A stretch of 64,000 bases of DNA from Cupriavidus sp. D384 (GTDB taxonomy: Bacteria; Pseudomonadota; Gammaproteobacteria; Burkholderiales; Burkholderiaceae): contig NZ_BBQI01000088.1 of NCBI RefSeq assembly GCF_001652915.1, positions 1 through 64,000 of the forward strand. Reading direction: 5' to 3'. How positions within the stretch are numbered: position 1 is the first letter of the stretch; each line of letters opens with the position of its first letter. The notes beneath the pieces were generated by a model. That model did not search any database and had not been told where the DNA came from. It saw nothing but the letters and a program-made list of their open reading frames with translations. A program made the position numbers and the translations under genes. Positions 46,742-55,050 of this stretch are shown in pieces.

Positions 46742-47731
46742 TCAGCGTGCCCGCCGCACCCACTCCCCAATGGCGTCGAGCAGCAGCCCCGAGCCATGCT
46801 CGCGCGACCCCGCATCGTCATAGCCATCCAGGAAGGCGCCATGCTCGGTCAGCGTCAGTTGCGTGCCCTGCCCCACGGCCTTCAGCTCGAAGACGGCCAG
46901 CGACACCGAAATCTTGCGTTCGCCCATATGCATCTCGTAGCTGTAGACCAGGCGCTCGTTCGGAATCACGTCGAAATACACAGCGTCGAACGTCGACACC
47001 AGGCCGTTATCCCATTTGCCCTGCAGATGCTCGCGGCCGCCTGGGCGCACGTCCATGGCGCGCGACACGGTCTGGTAGCCCTGGCCGCCGTGGAACCATT
47101 CGGCCTTGGCCGCAGGGTCGCTCAGCGCACGGAACACGAGGGCCGGCGGGGCATCGTAAGTCCGCGAAATCGAGAACGTGCCATGCGCCACCGAGCGCGG
47201 CGGCGTTGCGGCGACGATACGGGCCACTTCCCGTTCCAGCCGGTCCAGCGTCTGCTTCCAGCCCTCCTCGGCGCCCCGGATGAAGTCGCCAGCCGACGGA
47301 TCGAGCATGGTGTATGCCTGGGTCACACGCATCTCGGTGCCGCCGCAGACGGTTTCGAAACCGACCGTTGTCAGCGCGTTGAACAGCGGTTTGCCGTCGA
47401 CGGTGACCACCGTCATGTCGATCACCAGCCGCGAGTGCGGCATGACCTCCACAAAGTGACCACGGATCCAGTGCTCGAACGTGCCGTCCTGCGAGCGCAT
47501 GCACAGGTCGAACTTGCCGCCCGGACGGAATTCCACCTCGCACGCCGGCACGGTAAAGCCCTGCGGGCAGAACCAGTGTTTCAGGTGATCGGCCGTGCTC
47601 CATGCCTTGAAAACCAGATCGCGCGGGGCATTGAATGCACGCGATGTGGTCAGGCGGTGCTGGGCGTGCTGCTGGGCTGACGACTGGGTGGACGACGACG
47701 TCTCAGTCTTCGTTGCGGTCGCGGGTGCCAT
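46742..47731 (-). CDS. Two-domain SRPBCC (AHSA1-like) protein
   Basis: 329 residues made of two Aha1/START-like domains in tandem: residues about 25-165 (TTSRAFNAPRDLVFKAWSTADHLKHWFCPQGF...EEGWKQTLDRLE) and about 185-329 (SISRTYDAPPALVFRALSDPAAKAEWFHG...AIGEWVRR). Each alone matches the family commonly paired with ArsR regulators; here they are fused. The ligand is hydrophobic and unknown. The start lies 29 bases inside the ArsR gene, so the two are coupled. Confidence 0.9.
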   Translation of the reverse strand: MAPATATKTETSSSTQSSAQQHAQHRLTTSRAFNAPRDLVFKAWSTADHLKHWFCPQGFTVPACEVEFRPGGKFDLCMRSQDGTFEHWIRGHFVEVMPHSRLVIDMTVVTVDGKPLFNALTTVGFETVCGGTEMRVTQAYTMLDPSAGDFIRGAEEGWKQTLDRLEREVARIVAATPPRSVAHGTFSISRTYDAPPALVFRALSDPAAKAEWFHGGQGYQTVSRAMDVRPGGREHLQGKWDNGLVSTFDAVYFDVIPNERLVYSYEMHMGERKISVSLAVFELKAVGQGTQLTLTEHGAFLDGYDDAGSREHGSGLLLDAIGEWVRRAR

Positions 47732-48071
47732 CGGATGCTGCCTCCTTTTTCATGGTTTCCAGGTATTCGCCCAGGCGGTCGAAATGGCCTTCCCATTCGG
47801 CCCGGCGGGCGCTGATCCACTGCTCCGCCTCGCCCAGCGCATTGGGCGCCATGCGGCAGGTGCGTACCCGTCCGACCTTTGCGGTGCTGACCAGCCCCGC
47901 CTGTTCCAGTACCGACAGGTGCTGCATGACCGCCGGCAACGACATCGCCAGCGGCCTCGCCAGATCAGAGACCGACAGCGGTCCACGGGCCAGTTGCACA
48001 AGCATCGTGCGCCGGGTGGTGTCGGCCAGCGCCTGGAACGTGGCGTCGAGAGGATCGGAATAGTTAAGCAT
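47703..48071 (-). CDS. ArsR-family winged-helix regulator
   Basis: 122 residues: FQALADTTRRTMLVQLARGPLSVSDLARPLAMSLPAVMQHLSVLEQAGLVSTAKVGRVRTCRMAP is the ArsR/SmtB HTH, without metal-binding cysteines, as in the subgroup linked to SRPBCC proteins. First gene of the two-gene unit, overlapping the SRPBCC gene; it likely represses its own unit. Confidence 0.92.
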   Translation of the reverse strand: MLNYSDPLDATFQALADTTRRTMLVQLARGPLSVSDLARPLAMSLPAVMQHLSVLEQAGLVSTAKVGRVRTCRMAPNALGEAEQWISARRAEWEGHFDRLGEYLETMKKEAASDGTRDRNED

Positions 48072-48199
48072 GTCCTTTAGTATAGGGACGCACGAAAGTT
48101 AAGCAAGGACTTTAGTGATTTTCCGGGATGGAAAGCCCTATGCCCGCCCGCCCCTCGCCGGGCCGGATATTCAATCTTCTTGGCGATCGATCTCAAAAA

Positions 48200-48763
48200 T
48201 CACCGGCGATGCCAGACGCTCAACGGGTCGTCGAACGCTGGCGGTTCGGCATCATCGCCCTGGCCGGATAGTGGCTCTGCCGCCATCCGCATCGCCACGG
48301 CCTGGGTATGGAGCTTGTCGAGGCAGCGCGAAAACACCTCGGCCTCGGCCGGGTCCAGGCAAGCGGCCAATTCGCGGTTGAAATCGCGTGCCCGGGCAAA
48401 CGCGGCGGCATAGACGCCCTCGCCCGCCTGCGTCAGCGTGAAGGCCGCGGCGCGCCGGTCTGCCGCCTGCGCGGTCTTGCACACCAGGCCCTTTTCCATC
48501 AACGCATGGACGGCGCGGCTTGCCAGCACCTTGTCCAGCCCGGCGCTGGCGGCCAGTTCGGTCAGCCGGGTGCCGGGCTGCTCGCCCAGGAACGCCAGCA
48601 TGCGCCATTCGCGCCGGCTGACCCCGGCCGCCGCGCGCAGGTGGAGCCCGCTGGCAGACATCGCCACGCGGCTCAGGTGATAGAGCCGGTAGTTGATGAA
48701 ATCGACCAGGCGCGCGGGCGCCTGCAGTGTCCCCGAACCATGCTCCGGATTGGCTTGCGGCAT
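48200..48763 (-). CDS. MarR-family regulator
   Basis: 187 residues. Central winged helix (SRREWRMLAFLGEQPGTRLTELAASAGLDKVLASRAVHALMEKGLVCKTAQAADRRAAAFTLTQAGEGVY) with the typical DRR wing tip, and dimerisation helices at both ends. Divergent from the Bug-type binding-protein gene (88 bases between starts), so control of that gene pair is probable. The TTGATTTTGTTAACTAA stretch between them is a possible operator. Confidence 0.9.
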   Translation of the reverse strand: MPQANPEHGSGTLQAPARLVDFINYRLYHLSRVAMSASGLHLRAAAGVSRREWRMLAFLGEQPGTRLTELAASAGLDKVLASRAVHALMEKGLVCKTAQAADRRAAAFTLTQAGEGVYAAAFARARDFNRELAACLDPAEAEVFSRCLDKLHTQAVAMRMAAEPLSGQGDDAEPPAFDDPLSVWHRR

Positions 48764-48851
48764 GAATAGTTGATTTTGTTAACTAATGGGTCGGATGCTA
48801 GCGTGCCGGACACACTGATAACAATCGAAACCTGGTTCGAGGAGACATCGC

Positions 48852-49883
48852 GTGATCCGCCCCATCCGCTCCACCCGTCCTGTCCACCCCATCGGCCCGG
48901 CCCGCCCCAGCCGTTTTACGCGCCGCGCGACGCTCGGCACCCTGGCCTGGCTGGCCGCCGCCATCGTCTGCGGGCCCGCCCTGGCCCAGAGCGACAAGCC
49001 GCTGCGCATTCTGGTGGGCTATCCGGCGGGCGGTACCGCCGACCTGGCAGCCCGGCTGGTGGGCGACAAGATCCGGGAAGACCTCAAGCAGACGGTGATC
49101 GTCGAAAACAAGCCCGGCGCCGGCGGCCGGCTGGTGATGGACTACGCGCGGGCGCAACCGGCGGACGGCAATACCGTCGTGCTGGCGAATTCCGCCGTGA
49201 TGACCATCGCTCCGTTGGTCTATCGCAAGCTCAACTACGACATCGCGCGCGATTTCGTTCCCGTGGCGCCGATCGCCAACTTCCAGCTGGCGCTTGCCAC
49301 CGGCGGCGCCACGCCGGCCCGCAACCTGAAGGACTACATCGCCTGGCTCAAGGCCGACCCGACGCACGCCGCCTATGCATCGCCCGCGCTTGGCAGCATT
49401 CCGCATTTCTTCGGGCTGATGATCGGCAAGCAGGTCGGCGTGTCGATGCTGCATGTGCCGTTCAATGGATCGGCGCCGCTGATGACCGCACTGGTGGGCG
49501 GCCAGGTGCCGGCTTCGGTCGATACCCTGGCCGACCTGACGGAAATGCATCGCGCCGGCAAGATCCATGTGCTGGCAACCTCCGGCACCCGCCGATCCGC
49601 CGCGCTGCCGGATGTGCCCACCTTCACCGAGCTTGGTTACAAGGACATCGAAGGCGTGGGCCGCTACGGCGTGGTTGCGCCGGCCGGCACGCCGCGCGCC
49701 GCGATCGACCGCCTGAATGCCGCCATCACCCGCGCCCTGGCATCGCCGGATCTGCAGGAGAAATTTCTCAAGCTCGGGCTGGAGCCGCAAAGTGGCAGTG
49801 CCGATGCGTTTGGCAAGACGCTGACCAGCGATGCAAACCGCTGGAGCCCCGTGGTCAAGGCCTCCGGCTTTGTCGGCGATTAA
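48852..49883 (+). CDS. Bug/TctC-type solute-binding protein
   Basis: 343 residues. A Tat-/Sec-like signal (FTRRATLGTLAWLAAAIVCGPALAQ), then the Bug fold: PLRILVGYPAGGTADLAARLVGDKI, VENKPGAGGRLVMDYARAQPADG, HVPFNGSAPLMTALVGGQV, PDVPTFTELG. These periplasmic proteins bind small carboxylates or related acids; membrane partners are usually elsewhere. The start is GTG 48852 behind GAGGAGAC. The hydrolase gene follows after ten bases, so the ligand may be substrate or product of that enzyme. Confidence 0.93.
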   Translation: MIRPIRSTRPVHPIGPARPSRFTRRATLGTLAWLAAAIVCGPALAQSDKPLRILVGYPAGGTADLAARLVGDKIREDLKQTVIVENKPGAGGRLVMDYARAQPADGNTVVLANSAVMTIAPLVYRKLNYDIARDFVPVAPIANFQLALATGGATPARNLKDYIAWLKADPTHAAYASPALGSIPHFFGLMIGKQVGVSMLHVPFNGSAPLMTALVGGQVPASVDTLADLTEMHRAGKIHVLATSGTRRSAALPDVPTFTELGYKDIEGVGRYGVVAPAGTPRAAIDRLNAAITRALASPDLQEKFLKLGLEPQSGSADAFGKTLTSDANRWSPVVKASGFVGD

Positions 49884-49893
49884 GGAATCAACG

Positions 49894-51459
49894 ATGTCCA
49901 TCCGCAATGTGCTGTTCATCATGTGCGACCAGTTGCGTCGCGACCACCTGGGCTGCTACGGCCATCCCACGTTGCGCACGCGCAATATCGACGCGCTGGC
50001 GGCTCGCGGCGTGCGTTTCGACAACGCGTTTGTGACGTCAGGCGTCTGCGGCCCCAGCCGCATGAGCTTCTACACGGGCCGCTACGTCAGCAGCCACGGC
50101 GCCACCTGGAACCGCGTGCCGCTGTCCGTCGGCGAAATCACGCTGGGCGAATACCTGAAGGACAGCGGCCGTGCGCTGGCCCTGGCCGGCAAGACCCACG
50201 TGATGCCCGACAACGCCAACCTGAAGCGGCTGCATCTGGACGGCGGTACGGAACTGGAAACGCTGTTGCGCAGCGGCCACTTTATCGAGGTGGACCGCCA
50301 CGACGGCCACCACGCAGAGCCGCACAGCGCCTATGCCGACTGGCTGCGCGCCCAGGGCTATGACAGCCGTGACCCGTGGACCGACTATGTGATCAGCGCC
50401 CAGGCGCCCGATGGCGAGATCGTCTCGGGCTGGCAGATGCGCAATGCGGGCCTGCCAGCACGCGTGGCCGAGCCGCATTCGGAAACGGCCTATACCGTGG
50501 ACCGCGCGATGGACTACATCGCCGCCCGGGGCGACGATCCGTGGGTGCTGCATCTGTCGCTGGTCAAGCCGCACTGGCCCTATCTGGCGCCGGCGCCGTA
50601 CCACAACGCCTATTCGCTCGACGACTGTCTGCCGCTGCAGCGCAACGACGCCGAACTCGACGATCCCCATCCGGTGGTCGACGCGTACCGTACGCAGGAG
50701 GAATGCGCCAATTTCATGCGCAAGGAGGTATCCGACACCGTGCGTCCTGCCTACCAGGGCCTGATCCAGCAGATCGACGACCGGCTCGGCCAGCTCTGGG
50801 AACTGCTGGAGCGCACCGGGCGCTGGCACGACACCCTGGTGGTCTTCACGGCCGACCATGGCGACTTCCTGGGCGACCACTGGCTGGGCGAGAAGGAGCA
50901 GTTCTATGACACCGTGCAGAACATTCCGCTGATCGTCTATGACCCGTCCGCCGAGGCCGACGCCACGCGCGGCGTGGCCGACGCCCGCATGGTTTCCGCC
51001 GTCGATGTGGTGCCGACCGTACTCGACGGTTTGGGCCTGCCAGCGTTCGACCATCGCGTGGAAGGCCGGTCGCTGCTGGACCTGACCCGGGGTCGCGGCG
51101 GCGATTCGGCAGCGTGGCGGGACTTCGTGGTGTCGGAACTCGACTATGGCTATCGCGGCGCCCGCGTGGCCCTGGGCCGGCAGCCGGGCGAATGCCGCGC
51201 CTGGATGGTGCGCGATGCGCGCTGGAAGTACGTGCATTGGCAGGGATTCCGGCCGCAATTGTTCGATCTGGCGAACGATCCGTCCGAATTTGTCGATCTT
51301 GGCGCCGATCCGGGCCACGAGGCCGTGCGCAGCCATATGCGCGGCCAGTTGCTGGACTGGTTCTGCACGCTCAAGCCGCGCGTCACCGTCAGCCATGCCG
51401 AAGTGGCGGCCAAAACCAACGTCTACAAGCAGGCCGGGGTGTTCTTCGGGGTCTGGTGA
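49894..51459 (+). CDS. Formylglycine sulfatase / phosphonate monoester hydrolase
   Basis: 521 residues of the alkaline-phosphatase superfamily. The formylglycine motif C52-G-P-S-R56 follows TSGV, metal ligands include Asp12 (MCDQ) and the VVFTADHGDFLGDH block, and the C-terminal part WKYVHWQGFRPQLFDLANDPSEFVDLGADP resembles Burkholderia phosphonate monoester hydrolase as remembered. Cytosolic (no signal). It could cleave sulfate, phosphate or phosphonate esters; the neighbouring phosphonate operon makes the last attractive. TAAGGAATC precedes the ATG. Confidence 0.87.
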   Translation: MSIRNVLFIMCDQLRRDHLGCYGHPTLRTRNIDALAARGVRFDNAFVTSGVCGPSRMSFYTGRYVSSHGATWNRVPLSVGEITLGEYLKDSGRALALAGKTHVMPDNANLKRLHLDGGTELETLLRSGHFIEVDRHDGHHAEPHSAYADWLRAQGYDSRDPWTDYVISAQAPDGEIVSGWQMRNAGLPARVAEPHSETAYTVDRAMDYIAARGDDPWVLHLSLVKPHWPYLAPAPYHNAYSLDDCLPLQRNDAELDDPHPVVDAYRTQEECANFMRKEVSDTVRPAYQGLIQQIDDRLGQLWELLERTGRWHDTLVVFTADHGDFLGDHWLGEKEQFYDTVQNIPLIVYDPSAEADATRGVADARMVSAVDVVPTVLDGLGLPAFDHRVEGRSLLDLTRGRGGDSAAWRDFVVSELDYGYRGARVALGRQPGECRAWMVRDARWKYVHWQGFRPQLFDLANDPSEFVDLGADPGHEAVRSHMRGQLLDWFCTLKPRVTVSHAEVAAKTNVYKQAGVFFGVW

Positions 51460-51689
51460 CAGGACTGCAGGCGGGCCCGGTGGTGCTTTGGCGGCGGACT
51501 GGATGGTCCGGCAGCGCGCTTTCCGGGCGCTCCGCGGCCGTCCGCAGGACACCTCCACGCGCCTTTGCTGCACGGGTGCGGGAAAGGGCGTATTCTGGTG
51601 AACTTGTCATTCGGGCGTCGTAGGCGTAGTGTTCCGCATCGCCTGGCGCGCCGAAGTGCCGGAGCCGCCCCTCCAGATAGTTTTGACGG

Positions 51690-52370
51690 ATGAACCAGAA
51701 ATCCCCTAAATACCCGGATGAACCGCCCTTGCCGTCCACCTGGGATGCCCGCCTTGCCCGCCATTTGGTGCGGCCCCTCAAGAACACCCGTGTCACCCCG
51801 AACCACCTGACCACGCTGCGGCTGCTGATTGGCATCGCCGGCGTCGCCTGCATTGCGCAAGGCGGCTACACGTGGAGCAACTGGGGCGCGCTGCTGGTTG
51901 TGGTGTCGAATTTTGTCGACCATACCGACGGCGAGTTGGCGCGAATTAGCGGCAAATCGAGCAAGATCGGCCATTTTTACGACCTGGCAAGCGACGCGCT
52001 GATTACCGTGCTGCTGTTCGTCAGCTTTGGCATGGCCGTGGCAAACAGCGCGGCCCCCGGCGGCGTGCCCGAGACGTTCGGTCCGGTGCTGCGCGGCACG
52101 ATTGCCGGACTTGCCGTGGCGCTGATCTTCTTCCTGCGCATGCGTATAGAATCGCGGGTTGGCAAAAGTGGCACCAAGCAGGCGTCGGCTGGCGGATTCG
52201 AGACCGAAGACGTGCTGTACCTGCTGCCGCTGGTGACGCTGACTGACGGCATCGGTCCCTTCCTGACCGCGGCCTCGATCGGCGCCCCGCTGTTTGCCGT
52301 GCTGGTCATCATCGATTACTGGCGAGTCATGCGGCGCCCCCAGCCAGTCGCAACTTCCACCGATCACTGA
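51690..52370 (+). CDS. CDP-alcohol phosphotransferase (probable phosphonolipid synthase)
   Basis: 226 residues, integral membrane enzyme. The complete family motif DGx2ARx8Gx3Dx3D is present: D80-G81, A84-R85, G94, D98, D102. About six helices. The family joins a CDP-activated (or CMP-activated) group to an alcohol such as diacylglycerol. As first gene of the AEP operon it would transfer 2-aminoethylphosphonate from CMP-AEP to a lipid; alternatives are an ordinary phospholipid or inositol-type head group. The next gene begins eight bases after its stop. Confidence 0.85.
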   Translation: MNQKSPKYPDEPPLPSTWDARLARHLVRPLKNTRVTPNHLTTLRLLIGIAGVACIAQGGYTWSNWGALLVVVSNFVDHTDGELARISGKSSKIGHFYDLASDALITVLLFVSFGMAVANSAAPGGVPETFGPVLRGTIAGLAVALIFFLRMRIESRVGKSGTKQASAGGFETEDVLYLLPLVTLTDGIGPFLTAASIGAPLFAVLVIIDYWRVMRRPQPVATSTDH

Positions 52371-52378
52371 GGCAGCCC

Positions 52379-53191
52379 ATGCCAGAGCAAGTTACCGGCG
52401 ACATCGCCATCACGCCGCAGATGGCGCGCGAAGCCGAACCCGTGGCCGCGCGTCCGGCGGCCCGCCGTCCGGACGCCGCCGTGGCCGGCGTGGTGTCGCA
52501 GCTGGACACCCCCGCCCTGCGCCAGGATTTCGACCGCGATGGCGCGTTCCTGTACCTGGACAAGTTCCTGGGCCCGGACGAAACCGCCCAGCTGGTGGCG
52601 CTGGCGCGCTCGCTGCAAGGCGGCCTGAACCGCAACTACCTGCCCGGCCACAAGCAGGGCGGCAGCGTCAGCCGCCATACGATCGACGAAAAGGCGCCGT
52701 TCATTGCCGAGCTGTACCGTTCGAAGGCGCTGATTGGCTGGCTCGAAGACGTGACGGGCGACAAGCTCCAGGTCTGCCCGGAAACCGACCCCCACGCCTA
52801 CGCGCTCTATTACTACACGCGCCAGGGCGACCATATCGGCTGGCACTACGACACGTCCTATTACGATGGCCGCCGCTACACGCTGCTAATCGGCGTGCTG
52901 GACGAATCGACGTGCCGGCTCGACTACGAACTGCATACGCGCAACCCCGACATTGCGGACGAACCGGGCTCGGTGCAGATTCCGCCGGGCGGCATCGTGC
53001 TGTTCGACGGCGACAAGCTGCGCCACCGCATCACGCCGGCTGGCCCGAACGAGATCCGCGTGTCGCTGACCTTTGAATATGTGACCGATCCGGGCATGCG
53101 CCCGTGGCTGCGCTTCATTTCGAACATGAAGGATGCCGTGGCGTACTTCGGGTTCCGCCAGGTGTTCCGGCGCCTGCTGGGCGGGAAATAA
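52379..53191 (+). CDS. 2-oxoglutarate/Fe(II)-dependent oxygenase
   Basis: 270 residues. The jelly-roll facial triad is visible: H156-x-D158 (GWHYDTS) and H216 (KLRHRI), with the 2OG-binding Arg227 (EIRVSL). The first 40 residues are a low-complexity extension. The layout is of the prolyl-4-hydroxylase-like superfamily, not obviously the PhnY group that hydroxylates AEP for breakdown. In this operon it could hydroxylate AEP, the lipid or its acyl chain; the substrate is inference. Co-transcribed: eight bases after the transferase gene. Confidence 0.85.
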   Translation: MPEQVTGDIAITPQMAREAEPVAARPAARRPDAAVAGVVSQLDTPALRQDFDRDGAFLYLDKFLGPDETAQLVALARSLQGGLNRNYLPGHKQGGSVSRHTIDEKAPFIAELYRSKALIGWLEDVTGDKLQVCPETDPHAYALYYYTRQGDHIGWHYDTSYYDGRRYTLLIGVLDESTCRLDYELHTRNPDIADEPGSVQIPPGGIVLFDGDKLRHRITPAGPNEIRVSLTFEYVTDPGMRPWLRFISNMKDAVAYFGFRQVFRRLLGGK

Positions 53192-53208
53192 CCGGGGTAG
53201 TCAGCGGC

Positions 53209-54261
53209 GTGAATCGTGCAGCTTTCATTCTTCTGTCGGTAGGCGCGGCACTGTTTGTCGGGCTGCTGGCCTGGCAGGGCTTTGGCGCGGTGACCACCAC
53301 GCTGATGTCGGCCGGCTGGGGTCTGGCCGTGGTGGCCGCGTTCCATCTGGTACCGCTGGCGCTCGATGCCGGCGCCATCGCCGTGTTGCTGGACCGCAAG
53401 ACCCGCCACGGATCGTTCTGCAGCGCGCTCAAGGCACGCTGGACCGGCGAATCGGTCAACAGCCTGCTGCCGGCGGGCCAGATCGGCGGCCCGGTGCTGA
53501 TGGTGCGCTACCTGTCGCATCGCGGCGCGCGCATGCGTGACGCGGCTGCCGCCATCACGGTCAGCACCACCACCCAGGCGCTGTCGCAGATGCTGTTCGC
53601 ATTGCTGGGCATTGCCGTGTTCGGCGCCAACGGCGACATGTCCGAGTACCGCACCCCGATCATCGCCGTGACCGGGGTGCTGGGTGCCTGCGTGCTGGCG
53701 TTCTGCGTGCTGCAGCGGCGCGGCATGTTCGGCCGCATGATGCGCATCGGCCAGAAGCTGTTCGGCAAGCGCGATGCCACCGATGACACGGATGCCACCG
53801 AACCCGGAGCCGAAAAGCCGGGCCGATGGGCCGGGCTGGCACTGCGTGCCGACGCCGTGGACAGTGCGATCCGGGAACTCTATCGCGACCGCAAAAAGGT
53901 CGCGGCCAGCTTTTGCCTTAACCTGCTTGGATGGATCGCCGGCACTGGCGAGGTCTGGCTGATCCTGTATTTTCTGGGGCATCCGGTGAACTGGCACGAG
54001 GCACTGCTGCTCGAAAGCGTGGGCCAGGCGATCCGCGGGGCCGCATTTGCCATTCCGGGGTCGCTCGGTGCGCAGGAAGGCGGTTACCTGCTGCTGGCGC
54101 CGCTGGTGGGCCTGCCGCCGGATGCCGCGCTGGCGCTGTCGCTGGCCAAGCGCGTGCGCGAGCTGGTGCTTGGCATCCCCGGACTGGTGTATCTGCATTT
54201 CAGCGAACGGAAGTTCCAGCGCCGTCGCGCCGCGCATGCCCTGTCGGCCGACCGGGGCTAG
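53209..54261 (+). CDS. Flippase-like (UPF0104/HpnL-type) membrane protein
   Basis: 350 residues with about eight helices. Belongs to the lysylphosphatidylglycerol-synthase TM/UPF0104 group: WTGESVNSLLPAGQIGGPVLMVRYL is the conserved first motif, and GQAIRGAAFAIPGSLGAQEGGYLLLAPLVGLPPDAALALSLAKRVREL the second. Relatives move or handle lipids (LPG flipping by MprF, hopanoid-linked HpnL). Start GTG 53209, 17 bases after the oxygenase stop, because it starts the first helix; the frame runs open into the previous gene. It probably flips the product of this operon, by inference. Confidence 0.82.
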   Translation: MNRAAFILLSVGAALFVGLLAWQGFGAVTTTLMSAGWGLAVVAAFHLVPLALDAGAIAVLLDRKTRHGSFCSALKARWTGESVNSLLPAGQIGGPVLMVRYLSHRGARMRDAAAAITVSTTTQALSQMLFALLGIAVFGANGDMSEYRTPIIAVTGVLGACVLAFCVLQRRGMFGRMMRIGQKLFGKRDATDDTDATEPGAEKPGRWAGLALRADAVDSAIRELYRDRKKVAASFCLNLLGWIAGTGEVWLILYFLGHPVNWHEALLLESVGQAIRGAAFAIPGSLGAQEGGYLLLAPLVGLPPDAALALSLAKRVRELVLGIPGLVYLHFSERKFQRRRAAHALSADRG

Positions 54262-54294
54262 CGCGGCCCTTTCATTTTTCATGAGAACAACGTG

Positions 54295-55050
54295 ATGCGA
54301 GCAATCATTCTTGCCGCGGGCCTTGGCCTGCGACTTCAGCAACAGCCGGGAAAGCAGTTCCCGAAATGCCTGCTGCGCTTTGACGGGCTCACGCTGCTCG
54401 AACGTCACCTGCGCCTGCTCGATGCCGCCGGCGTGACCGAAGTGGTGCTGGCGCTCGGCTTCGAACCGGACCATGTCAAGGAAGAACTGGCCCGCCTCGG
54501 CCGCGACCTGGAAATCGTCATCAACCCGCGCTACGACCTGGGCAGCGTGCTGACCGTGCATACGGTGGCCGACGCCATGACGCGCGGCGGCGACGTGCTG
54601 CTGATGGACGCCGACGTCCTCTACGACGAGCGCATCATGACCAAGCTGGTGGCCGGCGACACCGTCAACCGCCTGCTGATCGACCGCGACTTCGAAGCCG
54701 GCGACGAGCCCGTGAAGCTGTGCCTGAAGGACGGCGTGCCCGTGGAACTGCGCAAGCAGCTGATGGCCGACCTGCAGTACGACACCATCGGCGAATCGGT
54801 GGGCTTCTTCCGCTTCAAGGAAGACTGCGCCCGCCGCCTGGCCGAAATCGTCAAGGGATACGTCGACTCGGGCCGCGCCAACATGCCGCACGAAGAAGCC
54901 GTGCGCGACCTGCTGCTGGAACAGTCCCACGTATTCGACACCGCCGACGTGACCGGCGCCCCCTGGATCGAAATCGATTTCCCCGGCGACGTCTCGCGCG
55001 CAGCCGTTGAAGTCCTGCCCCAACTTCTGCCCGTAGGAATCGCCCAATGA
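54295..55050 (+). CDS. Nucleotidyltransferase, probable CTP:AEP cytidylyltransferase
   Basis: 251 residues with the nucleotidyltransferase signature L6-A-A-G-x-G-x-R13 and PK (23-24), the metal aspartates in [10 protein letters not shown], and the C-terminal [13 protein letters not shown] common in sugar/choline-phosphate-type transferases such as PntC and LicC. Expected to activate AEP as CMP-AEP for the phosphotransferase. GTG at 54292 is directly before the ATG and could be used. Overlaps the PEP-mutase gene by ATGA. Confidence 0.85.
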   Translation: MRAIILAAGLGLRLQQQPGKQFPKCLLRFDGLTLLERHLRLLDAAGVTEVVLALGFEPDHVKEELARLGRDLEIVINPRYDLGSVLTVHTVADAMTRGGDVLLMDADVLYDERIMTKLVAGDTVNRLLIDRDFEAGDEPVKLCLKDGVPVELRKQLMADLQYDTIGESVGFFRFKEDCARRLAEIVKGYVDSGRANMPHEEAVRDLLLEQSHVFDTADVTGAPWIEIDFPGDVSRAAVEVLPQLLPVGIAQ

